This document shows, in pieces, positions 1-7,234 of a stretch of DNA of 64,000 nucleotides. How positions within the stretch are numbered: position 1 is the stretch's first letter; every line of letters starts with the position of its first letter. Source of the stretch: Lawsonibacter faecis (GTDB taxonomy: Bacteria; Bacillota; Clostridia; Oscillospirales; Oscillospiraceae); contig NZ_JACOPQ010000002.1 in assembly GCF_014287675.1 (NCBI RefSeq), forward strand, positions 186,001-250,000, written 5' to 3'. Both the position numbers and the translations under genes were made by a program. A model generated the notes under the pieces. That model saw only the letters and a program-made list of their open reading frames with translations. It had not been told where the DNA came from and ran no database searches.

Positions 1-1535
1 ATGAGGGAGATGGTGCCGTGCTTCAGCTCCCCTGCGGCGTAGGCCTCGGAGTGGATGTAGGAGATCTCCTTCAGCTTGAGGGAGCCCTCCATGCCCACGG
101 CGTAGTCGATGTTCCGCCCGATGAAGAAGATGGAAGGGTGGTTGAAGTAGATGGACGCGAAGTACTGCACGTCCTCCCGGTGCTCCAGGATGCTCTCCAG
201 CTTGGCGGGGATGCGCAGCAGCTCGGCCACAATCTCGTCGTACTCCGCCCGCCCGATGGTCCCCAGCAGATCCGCGAAGCAGAGCCCGATGAGGTACACC
301 AGCGCGAGCTGGGTGGAGTAGGCCTTGGTGGTGGCCACGGCGATCTCCGGCCCGGCCCAGGTGTAGAGCACGTCGTCGCTCTCCCGGGCGATGGTGGAGC
401 CCACCACGTTGACGATGGACAGCACCCTGGCCCCCAGCCTGCGGGCCTCCCGCAGGGCGGCCAGGGTGTCGATGGTCTCGCCCGACTGGGAGATGACCAG
501 GGCCAGGGTCCTGTGGGTGACGATGGGGTCGCAGTAGCGGAACTCCGAGGCCAGCGTCACCTCCACATTCTTGCGCAGCAGCCGCTCCAGGGTATACTTG
601 GCCGCCATGCCCACATGGTAGGAGGAGCCGCAGGCGATGATGCACACCTTATCCAGCCCCTCCAGGTACTCCCTCGTCACCGTCAGCTCGTCCAGCGCCA
701 CCCGCCCCTCGTGGATGCGGGGGAAGACGGTCTCCCGGAAGGCCTTGGGCTGCTCCATGATCTCCTTGGCCATGAAGTGCTCGTACCCGCCCTTCTCCGC
801 GGCGGAGATCTCCCAGTCCACATGGTGCCGCTCCTTTTCGATGGGCTGGAGGTAGGGGTGGCTCATGACCTGGATGCCGTCCGCGGTGAGGACGGCGATC
901 TCCCCGTCGTCCAGGTAGCAGACCTCCCTGGTGTACTTGATGACGGCGGTCACGTCGCTGGCGAGGAAGTTGAAGCCCTCCCCCACGCCCAAAATCAGCG
1001 GGCTGTCCTTCCGGGCGGCGATGAGCTTGTCCGGGCAGTCCGAGCAGACCACCCCCAGCGCATAGGCCCCCTCGATGCGGTGGAGCACCTTGGTCAGCGC
1101 CTCCAGAATGTCCCCCCGGTAGTAGTACTCCAGGAGCTGGGCCACCACCTCGGTATCGGTCTGGGAGGCGAAGGCCACCCCCCTGGACTGCAGAAATTCC
1201 TTAATCTCCACATAGTTTTCAATGATGCCGTTGTGGACCACCGCGATATGGCCGCTCCGGCTCACATGGGGGTGGGAATTCACGTCGGAGGGCTCCCCAT
1301 GGGTGGCCCAGCGCGTGTGGCCCAGGCCCACGGTCCCCCGGACGGCCCCGCCCCCCTCCACAAGGCCGGACAGCACCCGCAGCCGCCCCTTGGCCTTGAC
1401 CACCTTCAGCCCCTCGTCCTCAGACCATACGGCGATGCCCGCCGAGTCATAGCCGCGGTACTCCAGACGGCTCAAGCCGTCCAGCAGAATGGGGGCGGCC
1501 TCCTCCCTGCCGATGTATCCTACGATTCCGCACAT
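1..1535 (-). CDS. glmS: Glutamine-fructose-6-phosphate aminotransferase, 3' end cut by window edge
   Basis: This enzyme makes glucosamine-6-phosphate from fructose-6-phosphate and glutamine, the first step toward UDP-GlcNAc and peptidoglycan. About 511 residues are visible; the family is near 600, so roughly the last 95 residues (end of the second SIS domain) lie outside the window. The start MCGIVGYIG puts the class-II amidotransferase nucleophile Cys directly after Met, and GGGAGGA sits just upstream, so the start is secure. The last visible residues (YIHSEAYAAGELKHGT) are typical of the isomerase half. It has its own sigma-A promoter. The 5' leader is only about 25 nt, so there is no room for a glmS ribozyme. 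Confidence 0.97.
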   Translation of the reverse strand, partial: MCGIVGYIGREEAAPILLDGLSRLEYRGYDSAGIAVWSEDEGLKVVKAKGRLRVLSGLVEGGGAVRGTVGLGHTRWATHGEPSDVNSHPHVSRSGHIAVVHNGIIENYVEIKEFLQSRGVAFASQTDTEVVAQLLEYYYRGDILEALTKVLHRIEGAYALGVVCSDCPDKLIAARKDSPLILGVGEGFNFLASDVTAVIKYTREVCYLDDGEIAVLTADGIQVMSHPYLQPIEKERHHVDWEISAAEKGGYEHFMAKEIMEQPKAFRETVFPRIHEGRVALDELTVTREYLEGLDKVCIIACGSSYHVGMAAKYTLERLLRKNVEVTLASEFRYCDPIVTHRTLALVISQSGETIDTLAALREARRLGARVLSIVNVVGSTIARESDDVLYTWAGPEIAVATTKAYSTQLALVYLIGLCFADLLGTIGRAEYDEIVAELLRIPAKLESILEHREDVQYFASIYFNHPSIFFIGRNIDYAVGMEGSLKLKEISYIHSEAYAAGELKHGTISL

Positions 1536-1568
1536 AGTCTCGTCCTCCCGGAACTCAGTATGGGTGAT

Positions 1569-1597
1569 ATTATACTTGGTATTAAAAGGAATAACAA
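1569..1597 (-). promoter_or_regulatory. Sigma-A promoter of glmS
   Basis: Read on the minus strand, TTGTTA is followed by a 17-nt spacer and a perfect TATAAT. The predicted transcript start is about 25 nt before the glmS ATG. Confidence 0.85.
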
Positions 1598-1601
1598 GGC
1601 A

Positions 1602-1638
1602 AAAAAACACAAAAAGAGGGCGGGCAACTGCCCACCCC
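1602..1638 (-). terminator. Rho-independent terminator after hprK
   Basis: On the minus strand GGGTGGGCA and TGCCCGCCC form a stem (one G-T mismatch) with a GT loop, followed by TCTTTTTGTGTTTTTT. It separates hprK from the glmS promoter. A second perfect 10-bp hairpin (gtatgcccgc/gcgggcatac, 1689-1711) lies closer to hprK without a clear U tract. Confidence 0.8.
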
Positions 1639-1739
1639 CTTTGGCGGCTTTTTTCCGGGCGGCACTCCGTGCCGCGGCAAAACCACAGGTATGCCCGCAC
1701 AGCGGGCATACGCCGCAAAAAACAGCGTGAAACGCCGAT

Positions 1740-2711
1740 TTACAGATTCTCCTGGGCCTCCATCTGCTGGCTCATGGCCTGGTCAAAGTGCTCGTTGATC
1801 TGCTTGGTGAACTCCAGCGCGGCGTTGTAGCCCATCTTCTTGTGGCGGTTGTTCATGGCCGCCACCTCGATGATCACCGCCAGATTCCGCCCGGGCTTCA
1901 CCGGCACGGTGAGAGCGGGCACCTGGACGTCCAGGATGGTGGAATAGAGGTTCTCCAGGCCCAGGCGGTCGTACATGGCGCCGTCCTTCCACTGCTCCAG
2001 ATTGACCACCAGATCGATGCTGGAGGCCTCCTTGATGGCGGACATGCCGAACAGCCGCCGCACGTCGATGACGCCGATGCCCCGCAGCTCGATATAGTGG
2101 CGGATGAGCTCCGGCGCGGTGCCGATGAGCCGCTTGTCGCTGGCCCGCTTGATCTCCACCGCGTCGTCTGCGATGAGGCGGTGGCCCCGCTTCACCAGCT
2201 CAATGGCGGTCTCGCTCTTGCCCACGCCGGACTCGCCCAGCAGGAGGATGCCCTCGCCGTAGATCTCCACCAGCACGCCGTGGCGTGTGATGCGGGGGGA
2301 CAGCTCGCTGCGCAGGTAGGCGATGAGCGCGCTCATAAAGGACGAGGTGGTCTCCTGGGTGCGCAGGATGGTGCGGTCGTACTTCTCCGCCATCTCCATG
2401 CACTCGGGGAAGGGCTCCATCTCCCGGGTGATCACCACGGCCGGGATATCCTGGGCCAAAAGGCTGTCGAAGCAGGCCCGGCGGGCCTCCGCCGTCAGTC
2501 CCGACAGATAGGTGGTCTCCACCTTGCCCAGCACCTGGATGCGGGTGGGGTCGAAGTAGTCGAAAAAGCCGATGAGCTGAAGGCCGGGGCGGTTCACGTC
2601 CTCCGTTCGGATGGCGCGGCGCTCGTAGCCCCTGCCGCCCCGCAGCACCTCCAGATTGAACTCCTGGATTAGTTTCTCCAGCGAAACGCTGTATAAGCTC
2701 TCCACAGGCAT
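1740..2711 (-). CDS. hprK: HPr kinase/phosphorylase
   Basis: This bifunctional enzyme phosphorylates and dephosphorylates Ser46 of the PTS carrier HPr and so controls carbon catabolite repression in Firmicutes. The 323-residue protein has the usual family length. The Walker A motif GESGVGKS is at about residues 159-166, with a conserved His at about 144, and the C-terminal NNRHKKMGYNAALEF segment is typical. The start is ambiguous: the ATG at 2711 has GGGAGG only 2-3 nt upstream, whereas a GTG two codons later (2705) has ideal spacing to the same GGAGG. A longer reading to 2762 is excluded because it runs into the promoter. The gene is monocistronic. Confidence 0.96.
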   Translation of the reverse strand: MPVESLYSVSLEKLIQEFNLEVLRGGRGYERRAIRTEDVNRPGLQLIGFFDYFDPTRIQVLGKVETTYLSGLTAEARRACFDSLLAQDIPAVVITREMEPFPECMEMAEKYDRTILRTQETTSSFMSALIAYLRSELSPRITRHGVLVEIYGEGILLLGESGVGKSETAIELVKRGHRLIADDAVEIKRASDKRLIGTAPELIRHYIELRGIGVIDVRRLFGMSAIKEASSIDLVVNLEQWKDGAMYDRLGLENLYSTILDVQVPALTVPVKPGRNLAVIIEVAAMNNRHKKMGYNAALEFTKQINEHFDQAMSQQMEAQENL

Positions 2712-2739
2712 TCCCTCCCTGTTGTCATTAGTCCCCTTC

Positions 2740-2768
2740 AGTATACACGCTCCGGCCTCCATTTACAA
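2740..2768 (-). promoter_or_regulatory. Sigma-A promoter of hprK
   Basis: On the minus strand TTGTAA, a 17-nt spacer and TATACT precede hprK. The predicted transcript begins about 22 nt before the ATG at 2711. Confidence 0.75.
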
Positions 2769-2891
2769 TAAAAACCGTACCGCGCAGGCCCGGCCGGCCC
2801 CAATGCCGCCCCGTCCGCCGTCCCCCGCCAATCGGCCGCCCGCCCCCCATGCAGCGCACAAAAATCTTCTGTCGCGTTTTGAAAAAAATAC

Positions 2892-2920
2892 TTGCTTTTT
2901 CTTTCTATTTCTGCTATCAT
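2892..2920 (+). promoter_or_regulatory. Promoter of rpmB
   Basis: TTGCTT, a 17-nt spacer and TATCAT lie about 50 nt before the rpmB start, in an AT-rich patch between the divergent hprK and rpmB genes. Confidence 0.65.
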
Positions 2921-2970
2921 ATCACTCGATGCTTTGTAAGCAAACCTGACGAGCGAGGAGGTTCAAGCGA

Positions 2971-3159
2971 ATGGCCAAATGTGAATTTTGCGATAAGGGC
3001 GTCGTATTCGGCATCCAGGTTTCCCACTCTCACCGCCGCTCTAATCGTCCCTGGAAGCCCAATGTGAAGCGCGTCAAGGCTATCGTGGACGGCGCGCCCA
3101 AGCACGTCCATGTGTGCACCAGATGCCTCCGTTCGGGTAAGGTCACCCGCGCCGTGTGA
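2971..3159 (+). CDS. rpmB: 50S ribosomal protein L28
   Basis: This is a structural protein of the large ribosomal subunit. The 62-residue product carries four cysteines as two CxxC pairs (C4/C7 and C49/C52), so it is the zinc-binding (C+) form of L28. The basic core SHSHRRSNRPWKPNVKRVK is the family signature. GAGGAGG lies upstream of the ATG with good spacing. It is a single-gene unit with its own promoter and a strong terminator directly after it. Confidence 0.97.
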   Translation: MAKCEFCDKGVVFGIQVSHSHRRSNRPWKPNVKRVKAIVDGAPKHVHVCTRCLRSGKVTRAV

Positions 3160-3177
3160 TTGATAACGAACGCAAAT

Positions 3178-3216
3178 AAACCCCCAGAGCCGCGAAGGCT
3201 CTGGGGGTTTATTGTT
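3178..3216 (+). terminator. Terminator of rpmB
   Basis: A stem of acccccagagcc with ggctctgggggt around a GCGA-type loop is followed by ttattgtttttt. Confidence 0.92.
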
Positions 3217-3339
3217 TTTTCACCGCGCCTTCATCCCCCAATGAGTTTCAGGGGCAGATTCACCGAATACCGGAGAGGCTTTCAGGCTACAATATTCCTT
3301 TATAAAGCAGCTTTTACAGCGCAAAAAGGAGACCGACTT

Positions 3340-3915
3340 ATGAAACACCAGGTTTGGCTAATCCGGGCCCTCGCTTTGGGCGCCGTCTTTTTCCTTGCCG
3401 TTTTGCTGGCGAAGCCCATCGGCGTATCCACCCAGTTTTCCGTGCTCTCCGGCATTCTCCACAGCGCCGTGGACGAGACGGTTATCACGGAAAACCCCGA
3501 GCGCGGGACCGGGTATGAGAGCACAAACGCCTATTATGACAGGGGCGGCGGCAAGCTGGCGCAAGCCATCGCGAACCCTTGGAATTACGAGTTTGTATTT
3601 GTGTTGGCAATTCCGGTCGGCGCCTATGCCGCGTATGCGGCGAACGATAAGAAGCGCCGCAGTCAGATGAGCGACGCCGGGCAGCTTCCGGGAGCACCAC
3701 GCCAGAGCTTCTTGCGCCGGTACCTGCCGGCCTTTCTGGGCGGCTTCATTATCCTGTACGGGGCAAGGATGGCGGACGGCTGCACCAGCGGCCACATGAT
3801 GAGCGGGATGATGCAGGGAAGCGTCAGCGGTTATTTCTTCGCCGCCGCGGCTTTTGCCACGGCGATCCCCTCGGCGCTCATCGCCCGCCGGACGGCAATC
3901 AGGGGAGGGAAATAG
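3340..3915 (+). CDS. YeeE/YedE-family sulfur transporter half, first subunit
   Basis: This integral membrane protein of 191 residues belongs to the YeeE/YedE (Sulf_transp) family, which includes thiosulfate transporters. The start at ATG 3340 follows AAAAAGGAGA. There is an N-terminal transmembrane helix (LALGAVFFLAVLLAKPIG), a central loop, a helix near residues 85-100, and the family signature ARMADGCTSGHMMSG before a final helix. Family members of about 350-400 residues have two such repeats; here the halves are separate genes, with the second half beginning 1 nt after this stop. The ligand is inferred from the family; selenium or thiosulfate are both possible. Confidence 0.82.
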   Translation: MKHQVWLIRALALGAVFFLAVLLAKPIGVSTQFSVLSGILHSAVDETVITENPERGTGYESTNAYYDRGGGKLAQAIANPWNYEFVFVLAIPVGAYAAYAANDKKRRSQMSDAGQLPGAPRQSFLRRYLPAFLGGFIILYGARMADGCTSGHMMSGMMQGSVSGYFFAAAAFATAIPSALIARRTAIRGGK

Positions 3916-3916
3916 A

Positions 3917-4480
3917 ATGGATATCGTTCTTGCGATTATTTCCGGACTTCTCTTTGGATATGCACTCTACCTGGTCGGCGCGACCTCCCCCAAAAAGATT
4001 GTCTCAATGCTGAGGCTGGAGGATTTGACGCTGATGAAGACCATCGTTTTGGCCATTGGGTTTGCCAGCATTCTGCTGTCCCTCTTCAGTATGCCGGGAC
4101 TCTTGAATATCGGGCACCTGAGCGTAAAAACGATGAACCTCGGCGTAATAACCGGAGGGCTGCTGTTCGGAATCGGATTTGGCACGGTCGGAACTTGTCC
4201 CGGCACCTGCGTGGCGGCCACCTCCAGCGGCGGCGCCCGAAAAGCCGTCAGCGCCGTGCTGGGCGGGCTTTTGGGCGCCTGGGCGTTTTCCATGACCTAC
4301 GGGTGGTGGAGCAGCGTCGGACTGTTCTCCGTAATGGATTGGGGAAAGCTGACCCTCTTCCATATTTCAGATAAATTCCCGTCCGTCTTTTCTCTCGGTT
4401 ACGCCGGACTGCTGATTGTCGGCATCCTGTTTGTCATTTCAGCGCTGATTCTGCCGGGCGGACGCGGAGATCCCTCGTGA
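3917..4480 (+). CDS. YeeE/YedE-family sulfur transporter half, second subunit
   Basis: This 187-residue polytopic membrane protein is the partner half of the preceding gene. The ATG is 1 nt past that gene's stop and AGGGGAGGGAAA overlaps the junction, so the two are almost certainly cotranslated. It has about five hydrophobic segments and the conserved GIGFGTVGTCPGTCVAA motif, whose cysteine is the counterpart of the GCTSGH cysteine in the first half. The two halves probably form a heteromer that brings reduced sulfur into the cell. No sulfurtransferase (TusA or rhodanese) gene is adjacent, which is less usual for this family. Confidence 0.82.
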   Translation: MDIVLAIISGLLFGYALYLVGATSPKKIVSMLRLEDLTLMKTIVLAIGFASILLSLFSMPGLLNIGHLSVKTMNLGVITGGLLFGIGFGTVGTCPGTCVAATSSGGARKAVSAVLGGLLGAWAFSMTYGWWSSVGLFSVMDWGKLTLFHISDKFPSVFSLGYAGLLIVGILFVISALILPGGRGDPS

Positions 4481-4482
4481 TA

Positions 4483-4519
4483 GCCGCAGGGCCGGGATGA
4501 TAAATCCCGGCCCTGCGGC
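4483..4519 (+). terminator. Hairpin after the YeeE/YedE pair
   Basis: A perfect 15-bp stem (gccgcagggccggga / tcccggccctgcggc) with a 7-nt loop begins 2 nt after the stop. There is no U tract, so its role as a terminator is likely but not certain. Confidence 0.55.
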
Positions 4520-4691
4520 ATACTTGGGAGGTTATCAGCGGTGTGGGCGGCCTGCCCGAAGCGTCAGAGGCTGAGGCCGCAAAGCAAAAAGCGGCGGCCC
4601 AATCCGGGGGCATCCGGGGCGGCAGACAAATCCTGTTTCGCTCCCCCTCGAATCGGCATATCATGTGTTATACCGATTAGGAGGTGCCAAT

Positions 4692-5153
4692 ATGATCATG
4701 CAGGCCATCGTCATCGAGGTTCAGTTGGGGCGTCTGCTCGTGCTGGATCTGGATACACGGCAACAGGTCATTGTAAATACATCAGAGTTTCGCCGTTTTC
4801 GTACCGGCGACCTCGTGAATATCTGGTATAACGGTGTTATGACAAAAAGCATTCCCCCGCAGATTACCGCTCTGGGGATTATTGCGGTGCAGGGCGAGAT
4901 GCCCCCTCTGTTTCCCCCGGGCGTCGCGCCCTGTCCGCCGAACGTGTGTCCGCCGGTGGTCAGGCCGCCTATCATCGTCCCGCCCATTTTCCCGCCGTTC
5001 TTCCCGCCCATCGTCCGCCCGCCGGTAGGTCCCCGTCCACCGGTGGGTCCCCGTCCCCCGGCGGGCCCACGTCCACCGGTCGGCCCACGTCCCCCGGCGG
5101 GCCCACGTCCACCGGTCGGCCCACGTCCCCCGGCGGGCCCACGCCCCAGATAG
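4692..5153 (+). CDS. Small OB-like (DUF3221-like) domain with proline-rich repeat tail
   Basis: The product has not been recognised. It is 153 residues long and starts at the ATG at 4692, preceded by AGGAGGTGCC with ideal spacing. Residues 1-65 form a compact beta-rich domain ending GDLVNIWYNGVMTKSIPPQ; this recalls the GxxVxVxxxGpvaeSYP ending of DUF3221 proteins, which is an inference. Residues about 105-153 are a tandem GPRPPV/GPRPPA repeat with a 6-residue (18-bp) period. Paralogues lie at 5405-5614 and 40078-40362. The tail suggests an exposed structural or coat role, but no signal peptide is seen. The sequence just upstream resembles that of the 40-kb paralogue. Confidence 0.7.
   Translation: MIMQAIVIEVQLGRLLVLDLDTRQQVIVNTSEFRRFRTGDLVNIWYNGVMTKSIPPQITALGIIAVQGEMPPLFPPGVAPCPPNVCPPVVRPPIIVPPIFPPFFPPIVRPPVGPRPPVGPRPPAGPRPPVGPRPPAGPRPPVGPRPPAGPRPR
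5025..5150 (+). repeat. 18-bp tandem repeat coding for GPRPPV/GPRPPA
   Basis: About seven copies of an 18-bp unit alternate between Val and Ala codons, giving a 36-bp higher-order period. It lies inside the preceding gene and is prone to length change by slippage. Confidence 0.85.
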
Positions 5154-5294
5154 TCCGGCCATGCCGCCCCCGACCCGGGGAGGCTTTTTATCCTTTGCCG
5201 CAAAAACAGCGCGCAGCGTCCATGTTTATCCCTCCCGCTCCCGGCCGGATATCATAATTCCCGACGGACAAACTCCCCGGGAGGTGCGTCGCGC

Positions 5295-5322
5295 CCCGGC
5301 GGATTGCCGGGCAGCTTTTTTT
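5295..5322 (+). terminator. Possible terminator downstream of the proline-rich gene
   Basis: A short stem cccggc/gccggg with a ggatt loop is followed by cagcttttttt. The stem is only six pairs. Confidence 0.4.
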
Positions 5323-5341
5323 CCACACCGGGCGGTATTTT

Positions 5342-5400
5342 GACACCTCCATCATGCTTTCGACATAGTATGCCATGTATGAATGATGGATGGAGGTGTC
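5342..5400 (+). promoter_or_regulatory. Inverted repeat covering the ribosome site of the next gene
   Basis: The 12-nt arms gacacctccatc and gatggaggtgtc match perfectly and lie 35 nt apart. The right arm contains the Shine-Dalgarno GGAGGTG of the gene at 5405. A TTGACA box (5341-5346) overlaps the left arm, so the repeat could act either as an operator or as an anti-Shine-Dalgarno hairpin. Confidence 0.5.
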
Positions 5401-5404
5401 TTTT

Positions 5405-5614
5405 ATGAATACGACAATGTGTGCAACCGTCTGCAGGGTTCGCAGCGGTTCGCTGCTCGTCTGCGACCACTGCACAAACCAATTTGTAGTCGTCCATACA
5501 AACCGCGCCCGCTGTTTCTGCCCCGGCAGCCACGTCTGTATACACTACAACGGCGTGATGGCCCAGAGTATGCCGCCTCAAATCAACGCCGACTGCATCG
5601 AGTGCTGCCGCTGA
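5405..5614 (+). CDS. Cysteine-rich small OB-like protein, paralogue of the 4692 and 40362 genes
   Basis: This 69-residue protein is not recognised. The ending GSHVCIHYNGVMAQSMPPQI aligns with GDLVNIWYNGVMTKSIPPQI of the neighbour at 4692 and GDLVRIWYNGVMTNSIPPQI of the 40-kb copy, so it is a divergent family member without the proline tail. It has nine cysteines, including a CDHC pair and a terminal ECC, which could bind metal. The ATG at 5405 has GGAGGTG 8 nt upstream, inside the inverted repeat described above. A longer start at 5390 would place the start codon inside the ribosome site and is unlikely. Confidence 0.65.
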   Translation: MNTTMCATVCRVRSGSLLVCDHCTNQFVVVHTNRARCFCPGSHVCIHYNGVMAQSMPPQINADCIECCR

Positions 5615-5748
5615 CGCTTTCCGCCTGCCCGCCCGGGCAGGCGTTACATCTCCCGCCCCTTTCCTCCTCCCCCTCTTCTTGCGCCGGACGCCGCCCCCTC
5701 ACGGCCCCTTCCCCCGCCGCATAGGATGGGCCGAAGGAGGCGAATCCC

Positions 5749-6222
5749 ATGTCCGATCATCCCGGCCGTATTCCCCGCGTGCTGCTGGAGGGCCAGCCCG
5801 CGGCCCGCGCCCTCGTCAAGGGGGACGGCTCCCACCCCGAGCTGCGGGGCGAGGTCCTCTTCTACCCCTATCAGGAGGGCAGCCTGCTGCTGGTCCGGGC
5901 GGCGGGCTTCCCCGCCGACGGCTTCTACGGCTTCCATATCCACGAGCTGGGGGACTGCTGCACCGGCGGCGACATCCCCTTCTACTGCGCCGGCGGGCAC
6001 TATAACCCCCAGGGCCGGGAGCACCCGGACCACGCCGGGGACCTCCCGGTCCTCCTCGCCAGCGGCGGGCGGGCCTATACCATCCTCTACACCGGCCGCT
6101 TCCGCCCCTGGGAGGTGCTGGACCGCTCGGTGGTCTTCCACGACCACCCGGACGACTACCGCTCCCAGCCCGCCGGAGACAGCGGCGGACGCATCGCCTG
6201 CGGCCCCATCGAGGCGGTCTGA
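5749..6222 (+). CDS. Cu/Zn superoxide dismutase family protein
   Basis: The 157-residue protein belongs to the Cu/Zn superoxide dismutase family, which disproportionates superoxide or, in divergent members, binds metal without that activity. Visible ligands are the FHIH pair, the His of AGGHYNP, the His and Asp of HPDHAGDLP, and the His of VVFHDHPDDY. The GDCC cysteine and the cysteine in GGRIACG could form the family disulfide, and that Arg matches the active-site arginine. No signal peptide is present, whereas most bacterial SodC proteins are exported, so this copy would be cytosolic. AAGGAGG precedes the ATG. It appears monocistronic. Confidence 0.87.
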   Translation: MSDHPGRIPRVLLEGQPAARALVKGDGSHPELRGEVLFYPYQEGSLLLVRAAGFPADGFYGFHIHELGDCCTGGDIPFYCAGGHYNPQGREHPDHAGDLPVLLASGGRAYTILYTGRFRPWEVLDRSVVFHDHPDDYRSQPAGDSGGRIACGPIEAV

Positions 6223-6244
6223 TCCCTCTTCCACGGCACAAAAA

Positions 6245-6290
6245 ACGGGCCGGCCTCCAAAGTCAGGAGGCCGGCCCGTCCGCTTTTTAT
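6245..6290. terminator. Bidirectional terminator between the SOD and exporter genes
   Basis: A perfect 14-bp stem (acgggccggcctcc / ggaggccggcccgt) is flanked by a T run on the right (ctttttatt) and an A run on the left (acaaaaaac), so it can end both converging transcripts. Confidence 0.88.
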
Positions 6291-7207
6291 TCGGCGCTCT
6301 CCGGCGCGGGGCGGGGCTGCTCCGCGTGGGGCCTGTACTGGGACAGGAACAGCCCCGCCAGGGTGAGGGCGGTCCCCGCCACCGCCGCGGCGGTAACGGG
6401 CTCGTGGAGGACGACGGCGGAGGTAATGACCGTGATGACGGGCACCAGGAAGATGTAGACGCTGGTCTTCACCGCCCCCAGCCGCCCCACCGCCGCGTTC
6501 CAGGTGACGAAGCACAGCGCGGAGGCGCCCAGGCCCAGATAGAGCAGGTTTGCCAGGTTCACGCCCTGGGCCAGGGCCGCGAAGTCGGGCCGGAAGCCCA
6601 GCAGCGGCAGGGCGGGCAGCATGAAAACAAGCCCGTAGAGGAAAATCCGGCGGGTGGACTGGACGGTGGAGTACCCGAAGCCCCCGATCCGCCGGGTGAG
6701 CAGGGAGTACAGCGACCAGACCAGGGCCGCCAGCAGGGCCAGCAGGTCCCCGACGGGGTTGAGCTCCAGCGCCGCACTCCCGCCCCAGGTGATGAGGGCC
6801 ACGCCCCCCAGGGCGGCGGCCAGCCCGGCGAAGAAGGTGGGCCGCAGCTTCTCCCCCTCGGGCATCAGCCGGGAAATCAGGGCCGTGAAGAGGGGCGACA
6901 CCGCCACGATGACCCCCACGTTGGAGGCCAGGGTGTAGGTGAGGGCGATGTTCTCCAGCAGGAAGTAGAGCGTCACGCCGCAAAGCCCGGCGGCGGCGAA
7001 GGTCAGCTCCTGCCGCCGGTCGGTCAGCTTCAGCCGGCGGGGGCACATCAGCGCCAGGGCCAGAAAGCCCAGCACAAAGCGCAGGAACAGTATCTCCACC
7101 GGCGCGAAGGCGCGCAGCAGCACCTTGGTGGAGATGAAGGTGGTCCCCCACACCAGGATGGAGAACAGGGCGGCGCCGTGGCCGGCCAGGGTCTCTTTTT
7201 CGGGCAT
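6287..7207 (-). CDS. EamA/DMT-family transporter
   Basis: This 306-residue inner-membrane protein has about ten hydrophobic helices arranged as two EamA repeats, roughly residues 10-140 and 150-290. The LVWGTTFISTKVLL start and the LAALVWSLYSLLTRR segment opening the second repeat are typical of the drug/metabolite transporter superfamily. The substrate cannot be told from sequence. It starts 27 nt after the stop of an AraC-type regulator on the same strand, so the regulator and transporter probably form an operon in which the regulator senses the exported compound. Confidence 0.88.
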   Translation of the reverse strand: MPEKETLAGHGAALFSILVWGTTFISTKVLLRAFAPVEILFLRFVLGFLALALMCPRRLKLTDRRQELTFAAAGLCGVTLYFLLENIALTYTLASNVGVIVAVSPLFTALISRLMPEGEKLRPTFFAGLAAALGGVALITWGGSAALELNPVGDLLALLAALVWSLYSLLTRRIGGFGYSTVQSTRRIFLYGLVFMLPALPLLGFRPDFAALAQGVNLANLLYLGLGASALCFVTWNAAVGRLGAVKTSVYIFLVPVITVITSAVVLHEPVTAAAVAGTALTLAGLFLSQYRPHAEQPRPAPESAE

Positions 7208-7234
7208 CTCGTCACATCCTAAAATTGTCGTCGC

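Noticed and set aside
1..1730. Long plus-strand reading frame across the first 1.7 kb
   Set aside because: It is the antisense of glmS; high GC gives long shadow frames. The minus strand has domain motifs, promoter and ribosome site.
1536..1739. glmS ribozyme in the glmS leader
   Set aside because: The sigma-A promoter lies 35-60 nt before the start, leaving a leader of about 25 nt, and no ribozyme core sequence is present.
5025..5150. CRISPR-like tandem repeat
   Set aside because: The unit is 18 bp with no unique spacers and stays in frame with a proline-rich protein.
5726..7222. 498-codon plus-strand frame across the SOD and exporter genes
   Set aside because: It crosses two real genes and a terminator and has a low-complexity product typical of GC-rich shadows.
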